Assembly: GCF_000002875.2 (NCBI RefSeq)
Contig: NC_009415.2
Location: 134,001-198,000, forward strand
Source: Leishmania infantum JPCM5
Taxonomy: Eukaryota; Euglenozoa; Kinetoplastea; Trypanosomatida; Trypanosomatidae
Direction: 5' to 3'
DNA: 64,000 bases
In this document: positions 22,100-31,352 of the stretch, in pieces
Position numbering within the stretch: the first letter of the stretch is position 1
How the letters are laid out: each line of letters begins with the position of its first letter
Translations under genes and position numbers: made by a program
Notes under the pieces: generated by a model
What the model was told of the DNA's origin: nothing
What the model saw: only the letters and a program-made list of their open reading frames with translations
Databases searched by the model: none

Positions 22100-23435
22100 G
22101 TGCGCCCTCCCGCCCGCACACGGCGCTCATCAGACGCGGCAAGCAGCTCATCCAAGCCGCCTCCGTTCCTGCGCACGGCGTCCACAATCACCTCCGTGCC
22201 GAGAACGGCTCCAGTGGGAGGGGTCCGTGGACAGGTCCAGCAGTGGCAGTAGCGTGCTCGCCACGGCCAGCGACTCCGGCGGCAGCACCGCCACGATGTG
22301 GCACATGCGGCGACCGCACGCCAGCGTCAGCGCCCCGCTCCACACACGCCTCAGGATGTCCGCCGCACGCGGCCTCAGCACAGCCACGCGTGTCTCGGTA
22401 TTCAGCATGGACGCGGCCGTGCAGCATGATGCCGACATAACGCCGAGCAGGTCGTGGCAGGCCTCGACAGCTGGCACACCAAGTGCCTTGATGACGCCGC
22501 GCAGCGCGTCCTCCCTGCCGCAGACGTCCACGACGACGCCGACCGTCTCCTCCCTCGCCGGTTGCGGCGCAGCGCAGCGACCTCCTACCGCGCGCAGACT
22601 ACGCGGTGAGGCCCACAATGCGACGGTGTGCTGCGCCTAGCCGGTGAAGCACCGGCCAAATCCAGCGCCCCTGCGCCATCCCGGCGAACGTCCTTCCACA
22701 GGCAATGCGCCGCGTTCACGGTTGACGATTGGGGCATCGTCGTCGTTGCTGGCGTCGCTGCCGCACACAGCGACGTCGATGGTGGTCGCGCCTGCTGGAG
22801 GCACCCTCACGCAGAGCGTCCTCGCCGCAAAGCGCCCCGGGTATGTGCGCCGATGCGCCACGCGGCCCTTGCAGCTCCACACAAAGAGCGCCGAGATACC
22901 GCCCGGTGCGCTGCCGCACCTACGCCGTCGGCGGGGCCATGCCCCCATCGCGTGCCCGTGATGCCGGCTGCCTCTGTCGCCCGCCTCACGCGCGCGGGTC
23001 CCCATCCGCCCAATGTCGCGTCGCCGCAGAGGCCGCGCACAGCGCCGGTCGTCGGCGGCGGCCTGCTGCGCCGTCGCGTGCTCGCTGCGGCACACCGGCA
23101 CCGCTTGTCCACCTCACCCTCGGCGCTCCCGGAAAGCGCGGCCAGCCATCGGCCAGCCAGCGTAAAGCGCCACCACACAGAGGCCGCCGCCGTCCACGAG
23201 CAGCAATCACCACGGGCCCGACCCTCAACCACAGTCGCCGCAGGACACGCCCCAGCGGGTCCAATGTCAGGCTTCCAGTCGGGTCCGCGCGCAGCACCTT
23301 GACGGCTCTTCCTCCAAGGCAGACGCCTCTCGCATCCCGGTCGCAAGCGACTCCTGCAGCACCGGGAGGGGAAGGGGTGGGGGGCACTTCCGCTTCGTCG
23401 CTGTTGAGAGCAACCCTCAACCGGCATGCCGCCGA
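22100..23435 (-). pseudogene. Decayed gene, possible katanin p80 con80-like C-terminus
   Basis: Minus-strand fragments with protein-like character lie in order but in shifting frames. First is ACRLRVALNSDEAEVPP and the R3 segment, then CVRVPPAGATTIDVAVCG (about 22770-22820). A stop at 22637 follows. Then comes a helical block 22618-22215 with VVVDVCGREDALRGVIKALG and ESLAVASTLLPLLDLSTDP. After a frame change near 22205 the match continues as VLGTEVIVDAVRRNGGGLDE. The last two blocks together resemble, by eye, the helical con80 domain of katanin p80 (hydrophobic pattern with a LLP motif). That assignment is weak. No single frame covers the region, so it is not a working gene. Confidence 0.35.
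22898..23430. repeat. Repeat R3, copy 2
   Basis: About 533 bp aligning with 16761-17315 in the same orientation, lacking a 25-bp segment. It sits inside the decayed gene region and may be the donor or an older duplicate. The TGA of copy 1 is TGG here. Confidence 0.85.
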
Positions 23436-24315
23436 AATCGTCGACCCTGCTGCTTGCCCCACACCGCAAAATGAGCCTGCACCCCGCATGCCGGCAATCG
23501 GCGCACTAGCTTGCTCATTCCTAGCACCTTGCGCGGCCCAGCAAGGGCAGCCAGCCCGTCTCGCTGTCACCGTTGGCATCCCCTCAGCGCCTGAGCGTCA
23601 GCTCACCGGTATGGCGCTCAGCTCAGAGGGCATCCGGCCAGCCGCTCACAACAAATACGGGGGCTCAGACCCCTCAGGCATGGGTACCCGGCGAAGGGGA
23701 CGCCCTCCGGTCCACCACTCCACCAGCGTTGCACACCGCGCCCAGCCACGGCCAGCCGTCCAGCGCGGCGTAATCCCTGCATCCCTCCGCGGCGGGCCGC
23801 CGGCACACCGCTCGCGGCCACAGGATAGGTCGCCTCCCCATCAGCCCATGTCTCTCTCACAAAACGCAGACGACGGAGCCGGCAGCGCTACGGCCGCAAT
23901 CGCAGCATTTCATTACGGCCGCGGCCCCGCGCGTAGACCTTGCCACAGCTCTTCGCCCGCCGCCTCCGCTCCGCCCGTAGTGCCGCGCGCACGACCGCAG
24001 CATCCACGGCCGCTACGCCGCTCGCATGCAGCGGCGCCGAGAGCGGTAGTCCCTCCCCGCACCGTCGAGAGGGTGTTCTCCGGGCCGGCGGTCGCTGGGC
24101 GGCGCTGGCATCCCCATGGCACCGGCGAGCAAGGCGTCCACGCACTCAGGCCGGGGGCTATCCTCAGCCGACGGCGCCGCAGTGGCAAGTGCGATGCCTG
24201 GAACTCCGCTGTTCTAACGCGGAGGAAGCAACTGAGAAGAGCGCCCGTGGGTCCTCGTCCGTCGGTGCCGGCGCACGCGAGGATGCACCCCGGAGGCGGC
24301 GATATCCATGCCCTC

Positions 24316-24492
24316 TCACGTCTGCCGCAGCGCGTCCCACGTCCGCACCCGCTCCTTCTCCCGGCAGCGGGCGCGGGCACCTTCCACCCATCTGCTGGCA
24401 GCCGCTTCGAGGCAGCTGCCCTGGGCGGGGTCCTCGAGGCGACGGACGAACTCCTCCGACACCCGCACGTCCTCCCGCAGCACCATGATCAT
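24316..24492 (-). pseudogene. 58-codon relic ORF
   Basis: ATG at 24492-24490 to TGA at 24318-24316; the codon before the ATG is also a stop. The peptide begins MIMVLREDVRVSEEFV and is charged and helical (Glu/Arg-rich), quite unlike the Arg/Pro noise around it. It may be a fragment of the same decayed gene as 22100-23435, or a small protein. No family recognised. Confidence 0.3.
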
Positions 24493-25344
24493 TCAAACAC
24501 CCGCAATCAGCCCATCGGAGCCCAGCGGAAGAGGCCCCCCCTTCTGCACCGTCACCACCACAGCCGTCTACGCAACACACCTCTCCGGCACACCTCGTAA
24601 CGGCGTGAGAGAGGGATCGCAACGGAGTGGGATCCGTGGAACCTGGTATGAGGAGCTGCCGTGCATCCAAGCCCGTTCGCAGGGACGGGCGCACTTGCTG
24701 GCAGGCCTAGAGCGGAGAGGAGAAGGCAGCCAGGAGAAGGGGAGCGCGTCGATTCCCCATCAGCATCCACTGGCCAAGGCGCACGCCTGCACCATAAGGG
24801 ATATTCGTGAATGTCCGCATGATAGACGCGAAGAGAGTTGAGGGGAGTGTGGAAGATAGGGCACCGCAGGAAGTGCGGCTATCCAGGGGCGAAGGTGAAG
24901 ATGGTAGGGTTCCGGTCCGCGCATCAACGGCGCTGACATCGTTGACGGTAAGAAAGGAGCGAAGCGAAAAGTGGAAATGCCGGTGAGACGGGCGCACAGG
25001 CACGGCGTTCACACAACGAGCGAGAGAAAAGGGATCACAACATGAAAGAGAGACGAATGATTCTGAAGACGAAGCTGTACGACAGCTAACGCCTGGCGTG
25101 TGGAAAGATACCGCATGTATGACGGGCAAGGGTGGCGACGCTGTTTACGTGCATGTCACACTGCTATGCCTTTCGAATGTGGAAAGGTGCCGGTACCTGA
25201 TTTTGTGGGTAGTCATCCAGCGAGGCTGAAGCTCAAGTGCCTCACGCAATGCCTCAACGCGCACGGGTACAAACCACGAAAGCGTCCAGCACACAAACGC
25301 GGACCGCTTGCCGTGAGCGCGCGCCGCACTTGCAGACCCTTTTA

Positions 25345-27468
25345 TTATTGGAAGGGGTACGTCTGCTTCACGTTGGTGGCCTCGAAGACGGTGATGCCGG
25401 CCTTTACGCGGGGTGCACCGCCGCGCTTCTTGTACTGAAACTGCACATGTGTCGCTACCTCCCCGTTCACGTGGAAAGATGCCAAGTTGCGGAACGTCGG
25501 GCACGTGTCGGGCAGGTGCACAAAGGACACCCGCAGGCCCCTCGCGGTTGACTTGCTGGGCGTTAGCATGCCCAGGGTGAAGTCCATCGGGCCGTTTTGG
25601 TTCGTCGCCATGATGCGCGGAATGACGTAGAACGGCCCTTGTGCGGGGTCGAGCTCGAGCTCGAGGCCAACGTCACGGGCAAGCATGTACTCGTACTTCT
25701 CTGGTGGATGCACCTCGGGGTTATCGGTGCTGAGGGCCACAATCTGCTGCATGCCCTTCTCCATGTTGTGCCCCGTGACGGAGATAAGCAGCCCCTTGTA
25801 CAGCTGATCCGGGTCGTCGGGGCTCCGCAAGCGGCGGTCCTTCTGAGACAGGGTGAAGAGCATCTTCTGCTGCTTTTTGAGCTCGATCTTGAGCACCACG
25901 GACGGAATGATACCAATAAACTGGCCAGGGAAGCGATACTGGTACCAGGCCTTCTTCACCATGCAGACCCCGCCGCCCTCAAAGAACTGAACCGCGTCCC
26001 TCCACTCTATCCAGAAGGTGCCGTCGCTCACCTTGCTCGGCTTGCACGACCGACGCACCAAGGAGTGCTTCTGCCACTTGGTGCTGTTCTTGCCCCATGC
26101 GCCGGTCCACTCGTCACCGCTTCCCCACGGGTTGCGGATCTTCAGCAGCTTCACTCGCGGGATGACAAACTGGCGCACCTTCAGCACCGAGTAGGAGTGG
26201 CCGGTGCTCAGTCCCGCCGCCTTGTAGCGCGCCTCAAGTGAAGCCTCGTTCGCGTTCCCGCTACCAGCGTTGTGCAAGCTCGTCTGCGTGCCTGGAGTGC
26301 TGATGGAGATGAGGTAGCCATTCTTGCGGTAGCGCAGCAGGTCCTTGAAGAACTGCGATGCGGCCTCCTCCCCGTTCGCCGCCGCCTTCCACGCGTTTGT
26401 GAAGGAGTACACCGGAAACCCCGTCAAATCCTGCAGGGCGTGCAGAGGATTGCCGCCGACAATGGACGCATACGAGCCGTGCAGCTTGGCGTACGCCTTC
26501 TCCAGCAGCGACACCCACAACTCGTACGGGTCCCCGGCGGAGCGGGCAAAGTAAACGGCTCCATTGTACGTCGGCAGGTAGCTGTCCACAATGACGTTGT
26601 GGAACCAGCCGTTCTTATTGATGTACACGCGGTAGCCGCCCGCCCGCTCCTCTTTCTTTCGCTGAGACTGGGAGACAGGGTGGCGGAAAATGTCCTTCAC
26701 CATCGTCTTGCTCTCCGCCACGACCGCGATCGAGCACATGAGCCAGCAGTCGCCGAGGTGACCCTGCCCAATGCCGGCAGCGCTCACGCCGTGGCGGAAC
26801 AGCTTGATCTCCTTGTGCGCTATCGCCGGTATGTAGTCCTGCGGCCGTTTCCACGTGATGGCGTGCATGTTTGACACGCTCTGCTTGTCGTGAGGTCGCC
26901 TCAGAGCAGCCTCAGATGGGTGGAAGCGCATATCGATGTAAGGGATCTTGCTCTTGCGGCACTTGTACAGGATTTCCTCCTCGCTGCGGCTCACCCCAGC
27001 CACGCCGGCTACTTTTTGCGTCTCGTTCATGCACTTCGCCTTCGCCTCGCGGTTAATCTTCTCAATGTAACCCGGGGCCAAGTCGCGCGACATGCACGCG
27101 GCGCTATACAAGATCTGCGTCTTCTTGGCGAACTTCACGTACGGCAGCGTCTCCAGGGGGTAGACGACGACGGAGCACTGCGTCCCACCGTTGGGCGTCT
27201 TCCTCACCGTCGTCCGGCCATGCTGTGTTTTGTACACGGCCGTCGTTTTTTGAAAGGTGAAGGTGACGTGCATCTCCATGTCCAGCGAGTCGCTGTAGAG
27301 AAACCACTTGTGCCTGTCTACCTCTACCCGGTAGCATCGGCCGTCTTCAAAGAGGGGGTAGCAGTCCCCCTTGACCGCAGGGCCGCCATACTTGAAGTCG
27401 TGCACCTTCTTCTGTTGATAGTGTTTCCCTGCCTTGCTCGTGATGCGGCTGCCGCCGCAGAGCGCCAT
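25345..27468 (-). CDS. Calpain-like cysteine peptidase 4, full catalytic set
   Basis: 707 residues starting MALCGGSRITSK at 27468. The frame runs on upstream to another ATG at 27678, but that one lies inside a SIDER2-like repeat and upstream of a strong splice acceptor, so it is rejected. DUF1935 lies at about 25-130 (KWFLYSDSLDMEM). The protease core (about 215-520) carries Gln235 and Cys241 in GQGHLGDCWLM, His424 in TGHSYSV and Asn446 in KIRNPWG, i.e. the complete calpain set. The rest is the beta-rich C-terminal region (GGGVCMV to the end). It keeps a CGGS motif like acylated family members but lacks Gly2, so N-myristoylation is not expected. It is the first calpain of the array in transcription order and the only one predicted to be active. 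Confidence 0.95.
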   Translation of the reverse strand: MALCGGSRITSKAGKHYQQKKVHDFKYGGPAVKGDCYPLFEDGRCYRVEVDRHKWFLYSDSLDMEMHVTFTFQKTTAVYKTQHGRTTVRKTPNGGTQCSVVVYPLETLPYVKFAKKTQILYSAACMSRDLAPGYIEKINREAKAKCMNETQKVAGVAGVSRSEEEILYKCRKSKIPYIDMRFHPSEAALRRPHDKQSVSNMHAITWKRPQDYIPAIAHKEIKLFRHGVSAAGIGQGHLGDCWLMCSIAVVAESKTMVKDIFRHPVSQSQRKKEERAGGYRVYINKNGWFHNVIVDSYLPTYNGAVYFARSAGDPYELWVSLLEKAYAKLHGSYASIVGGNPLHALQDLTGFPVYSFTNAWKAAANGEEAASQFFKDLLRYRKNGYLISISTPGTQTSLHNAGSGNANEASLEARYKAAGLSTGHSYSVLKVRQFVIPRVKLLKIRNPWGSGDEWTGAWGKNSTKWQKHSLVRRSCKPSKVSDGTFWIEWRDAVQFFEGGGVCMVKKAWYQYRFPGQFIGIIPSVVLKIELKKQQKMLFTLSQKDRRLRSPDDPDQLYKGLLISVTGHNMEKGMQQIVALSTDNPEVHPPEKYEYMLARDVGLELELDPAQGPFYVIPRIMATNQNGPMDFTLGMLTPSKSTARGLRVSFVHLPDTCPTFRNLASFHVNGEVATHVQFQYKKRGGAPRVKAGITVFEATNVKQTYPFQ

Positions 27469-27483
27469 TAGTCGTTGAAACCA

Positions 27484-27525
27484 CTGCAGCTGTGTGGGTG
27501 CGGGAGAGAGGCGGAAGAGAAGCAG
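27484..27525 (-). promoter_or_regulatory. Trans-splice acceptor of calpain 4
   Basis: On the minus strand CCTCTTCCGCCTCTCTCCC is followed by GCACCCACACAG (AG at 27490-27491) and, six bases on, CTGCAG. Both lie about 15-22 bases before the ATG at 27468. This placement decides the start codon. Confidence 0.6.
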
Positions 27526-27670
27526 GATAAGGATCGCAGTGATGCCGTGACGTATGCGAACAGATCCGTGAAAACGAAACAGCAGACACAAAAAGCGATA
27601 CTGTCGAGGCCACAGAGATACCACGACAACGAGTAATGACGCAGCACAGAAGATTGTCCTTCTCCGGCGT

Positions 27671-28255
27671 GTGCCCATTCTCTGCCGTACTGCACCCGCT
27701 CACTTCAGCTCTACCCCACGGTCCTGTCACAGGCTCGCGTCGCGTCTTGCGAAGCAGCGGCAGACACGCGGTACAGCCATCCGCCGACCCAGGCCTCCGA
27801 GCACGGCCTCTGGCCCAAACTCCACCCGCCCACCCGCCTCGCAGGTCGCCGCGCAGCCTCCCCCATCATTGCCGGTCACCACGCGGTGCAATCCTCCTCA
27901 GGCTGGCTCAGGGACCCCAAACCAGTAGACAGCGAGGGCTCCCGGTGGGTGGGTAGCATATGCTCGGGTCGCACGGACGCTTCACCCGCCATATGGGTGG
28001 CACAAGCGTGCTCACAGCTGCAGGCCGCTCCGACGCCACACCATCCGTGACCTGGCAACCGACATCGTCAGTAGCGATGCATCGGTCTCACCTCCTCACA
28101 TCGTAGGCACCTGACTCTACCACTATCAGAGTTGGTTCAGCATTCATCAGGGGATAGGGGGAGTCGGACTGCCTGGCTCCTTCCCACGCCGAGTGGAGGT
28201 GCTGGACCCTGAAATGCCGCACACACGGAGGGTGTCCCCCCCCCCTTTTCTGGGG
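27671..28255 (-). mobile_element. SIDER2-like retroposon, copy A
   Basis: About 585 bp that match 49800-50378 in reverse complement with few differences. On the minus strand it begins with a G run followed by ACACCCTCCGTGTGTGCGG and ends at GAGAATGGGCAC. It has no coding potential. Size, position in a 3' flank and sense orientation to transcription fit SIDER2 elements, known in Leishmania for affecting mRNA stability. Family name from memory. Confidence 0.65.
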
Positions 28256-29304
28256 TCACGCAAAAGTGAGAATAACAACAAAAAGGGGAAGAGGTCCAGG
28301 CAGCGTTGCACGTCCCGTCTTTCCCTTACGTCCATCCGTCAAGGAAAAGGCCGAGCGCCACAAATGACGAAAGGGAAGCGGGGAAGAGCCCAACGCCCCT
28401 TCTCCTCGAGAGAAAAAGGCGTGAGATGCTCAAAACGCGTACGGTAGCGGTCACAAAACTTCTCACGGCACAACGCCGCAAATACAACGCGGCGAGGCCT
28501 CTCTCTTTCGGTCTTTGCTGCACTTCCCCGCCCTCACCTCGGGGGAAGGGATGCGCGGACAGGCTCCTTGCAGCGACACATCTGGAAGCGTCAAACAACA
28601 GCAGCTAAAGGAGCTCACCCGCAGACTCAAGTGCACGGTGCTTTCCCTCACAACGGCAAACAGCCCGGCCCGTGTGCCATTCGCGGTGCCACTGTTGGTG
28701 GTGACGGTGTCCTTCAACGAACAGAGGGGAGAGGGCCAACAGGCGTGTGACGATAGGAGGAAGAGGGGCGCCTGATTTATGCGTTAGAGAACGGTCATTT
28801 GGTAGGAGAAGGGAGAAGAGGAGGGAGTCGAGAGATGTGCCACAGGTGAGGAGGGGTCAGTTAGCGAAGCCGCAACTGAACAGAGGAGAGCGGAGAGAAG
28901 AGAGGCAAGGCGAAGGCAGAGGTGAGGGGGAAACATGCAAGACGGCTGTGCTTGCTCGGTAACGAGACCTTGCCGAACACGAGAGGGGGAGAAGCAGCGG
29001 TGCACATGCCGCCCGTGTCCCTGATCCTTCGCAGAGCTCATCCACGCTGGACCTTCTCGTCCACCATATTGGCGCAGAGGATTGCGCGACAGCAGCGGAC
29101 TAAAAGTTCTCTGTGGCCCCGCCTCATTTCGGACGTCGCGAAGGCTCCATGTTTTTTTTTGTTGCTTGTATGATAAATCTTCCAGTGAGGGCAAGAAGAG
29201 GAGGAAGAGGAACAGCAGAAGCAGCGGTAGCGCAAGCGTGAGAGGCCCAGCACACCTTCGTCAATGCCACACAACAGCCCACAGCACACAACACCTGTAA
29301 TACG

Positions 29305-30033
29305 TCAGCCCCTCATGCGCAGCCCATTCTGCCACGTAAGATACGCAGGCGGGGACACCACCTCTGCTGTGCCACCGGCTTGGGTTGTGGTGATCTGCAC
29401 CGTCCCCGACGCGCCAACCCACACGTTCACGAGCGGAAAGGCCGCGTAGGGAAGCGACAGCTGCGTCGCGGATTCCGGAAGGTGGTTTGTGACGAGGATA
29501 TAGAAGAAAGGGCGATCGTGGCGGGTCATCCAGTCATGGAGGTTTTCCAAATAGGAGAGACACGAGGCGGCAGCGGTATCGACGAGGAAGTCTAGGTACT
29601 GCCCAGACCGCTTGCCGCGGCCATCTGCCGGCACCGTCACCTCGAAGCCGTCGTCATCAACGATCAATAGCGCCGGCACTGCTCGAGTCGTGCGAAATCC
29701 CATCATCTCCCGCAGCGCCGCCGTCCAGCCCTCCACATAGATGAACTCGATGTGGCCGAGGGCCGACTCGGACAAGGAGCTCAGTGGAGTGAAGGGCTGC
29801 GGCACCTTGGCGTACAGCGTAGATTCCTGGCACAGCACTACTACGCTACCGCCGGCACGCTGGACGGTGTTGATGGCTGCCTGGAAGGCAAGAGACGTCT
29901 TGCCCACTGCCCGGGCGCCGTGCAGCAGAAAGCCGTGGCCGTGAAGCGGCTGCGGGGGTCGACTGCCTTCGGGGAAAAATATGCCTGCATCCAATGAGGG
30001 ACGCGAAGCACAGTCTCTGGAGGGCGCCGCCAT
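29305..30033 (-). CDS. P-loop NTPase, RecA-paralogue type (SWSAP1-like)
   Basis: 242 residues. Walker A is GARAVGKTS (39-47) after a beta strand (GFLLHG), and Walker B is ALLIVDDD (121-128). Next come a helix-rich insert and a beta strand FFYILVTNHLP, which resembles the RecA-fold strand after Walker B. The short length and single compact ATPase core fit RecA paralogues such as SWSAP1 that assist Rad51 in homologous recombination. The identification rests on motif order and size only. A general P-loop ATPase is the safe call. The start ATG is the first in frame. The gene lies 5' of calpain 4 with a SIDER2-like unit between them. Confidence 0.85.
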   Translation of the reverse strand: MAAPSRDCASRPSLDAGIFFPEGSRPPQPLHGHGFLLHGARAVGKTSLAFQAAINTVQRAGGSVVVLCQESTLYAKVPQPFTPLSSLSESALGHIEFIYVEGWTAALREMMGFRTTRAVPALLIVDDDGFEVTVPADGRGKRSGQYLDFLVDTAAASCLSYLENLHDWMTRHDRPFFYILVTNHLPESATQLSLPYAAFPLVNVWVGASGTVQITTTQAGGTAEVVSPPAYLTWQNGLRMRG

Positions 30034-30592
30034 GCCGAGCCAGCAGCGGCCCGCTACCCGTGGATCTGCGATACCCTCTGATTACCGAGCGAGAAGAGTA
30101 CCGAAACAGCTCACAGAGGTGAAGGAATGTGGGTGGCGGAGAAGATAGACGTGGTGGAAGGGAGAAACAGAGAGGTAGCACTGCGGGGGGAGGGGGGGGA
30201 GGCTGTACCGTATGAATGCTTCGATGGGCGCCGCCCCGTGACCCCGCGGAGAGCAAAGACTGCCTCGGCAGCTACTGTTAAATTTCTACGAATGTGTCAA
30301 GGCCATTTGTGGAATGGGTTGCGTCGAGCGCAGAGGTCTACACACACACACGCGCACATCCCACTGCCGTCATCCACACGAGACGACGCGCTGTGTCGCT
30401 GCAACACCGCCTTGGACGCTGTCGAAGCCTCTCCTTTCGTCTGCGTTTCTTTGTGGAGCGCATCACGAACGTTAGCCGCTGGTGAGAGACGCAAAATCCC
30501 TCCAGTCGTTCATGGGCTCTAGCGCCACCGCTTCCTGACGTGGATGCTACAAGCAGGCCTCATTCGGCATTGGGGCGCGCGTCGCGACTCCG
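30034..30592. other. Intergenic spacer
   Basis: No gene seen between the P-loop protein start and the decayed gene. On the sense strand it has several pyrimidine-rich tracts (for example near 30170-30205) suited to splice-acceptor use for the P-loop gene, and a short CA-rich run near 30341-30356. Confidence 0.55.
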
Positions 30593-31323
30593 TCATAGGG
30601 GCCCCGCGGTGAGCGGAGCCAGTTTGACTGCCACCAGCCGCCGCCCTCGCTTCTGCACGAGTTCCCGCTCGGCGTGAAAGACGAAGACGACTGCAAAGGT
30701 GACCATGGCGACGGGGTGTACGGCAAGGTTTGGGAGCCCTGGCAGATCCGCCTCAGTCGTGCGGAAGCTGTAGCGCACGCCTACCTGGGCGTCCCCCGTC
30801 GGGCAGCGCTGCAAACCTGCGTAGCGCGTCGTGAGCGGCAGTTCACGGAAGAAGTTCGTCGGCGACGTCGCCAGCCGCTCGCGACGAGCGTTTCCTCGGC
30901 GTAGCGATGTGCGAACACGTAGGCGAGGGATGAGTGAAGAGCTTTCACGTTAAGCATCTCTCAAGCGTCTTCAATCTCACACAGCTTCGCCGCGACGGCG
31001 GACACCGCCATGTACTGCTCCAGCGGCGCCACCACATCGACCCCTCGGTAATACAGATAGGCTGCACTCTACGCATTGGTCATGCGCATCTTGAGAGGCC
31101 GAGGATAGAGTAAGTACGTGATGCGCTTCTCAGCTATGTGTGCCAGCAGAGCGCAGCTGTGGCGCACGATGACACCAACGCGGTGCTCAACGGACTCCTG
31201 GCCGGAAGGCGCTGTGCTGCGGACCCAGGAGGCGATGCCTGCGAACCCGCTGTTGCCCGCGTCCTGCGGCACGCGTGAGGTCGCCGCCTGCGGCGATGGA
31301 TCGAACAGAAGCAGCCGCTTCAT
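30593..31323 (-). pseudogene. Decayed gene of about 240 codons, two stops and a frameshift
   Basis: From ATG at 31323 (MKRLLLFDPSPQAATSR) one minus-strand frame gives good protein sequence, interrupted by TAG at 31071-31069 and TGA at 30963-30961. It continues through YLYYRGVDVVAPLEQYM and ALHSSLAYVFAHRYAEE to about 30890. There a frameshift moves the reading to a second frame (TNFFRELPLTTRYAGLQ, then AVVFVFHAERELVQKR) that ends at TGA 30595-30593. The splice acceptor upstream is intact. No family recognised. The good residue quality between lesions suggests recent loss; intact orthologues may exist in related species. Sequencing error would have to explain three separate lesions. Confidence 0.75.
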
Positions 31324-31352
31324 AAGGGCACCTGTGTGAATGGAGAAGAAAG
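31324..31352 (-). promoter_or_regulatory. Intact splice acceptor of the decayed gene
   Basis: On the minus strand CAGCTTTCTTCTCCATTCACACAG ends (AG at 31332-31333) eight bases before the ATG of the pseudogene. Its preservation suggests the transcript may still be processed. Confidence 0.5.

Larger units (their letters stand above)
20675..25344. other. GC-rich intergenic spacer, 4.7 kb, with gene relics
   Basis: No intact gene seen between the amastin and calpain 4. Very high GC content removes stop codons and yields long Arg/Pro/Ala-rich frames on both strands that resemble no protein. Embedded are minus-strand relics with better amino-acid character (22100-23435 and 24316-24492) and R3 copy 2. 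The stretch 24600-25344 is ordinary 3' flank of calpain 4. Confidence 0.55.
27469..29304. other. Intergenic spacer with SIDER2-like element
   Basis: No gene seen. It holds the calpain 4 splice acceptor, the SIDER2-like copy at 27671-28255 and about 1 kb of low-complexity 3' flank of the P-loop gene (28256-29304), with a T run at about 29151-29160. Confidence 0.6.

Noticed and set aside
20819..22252. 477-codon plus-strand frame
   Set aside because: Composition-driven (Arg, Pro, Ala, Thr), wrong strand and no domain.
22729..24600. 623-codon plus-strand frame
   Set aside because: Arg/Pro/Ala/Ser-rich with no recognisable motif, against the direction of every other gene, and explained by GC-rich stop-poor sequence overlapping minus-strand relics.
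27469..27678. 70-residue hydrophobic N-terminal extension of calpain 4
   Set aside because: Its ATG falls inside the SIDER2-like element and a strong splice acceptor lies between it and the ATG at 27468.
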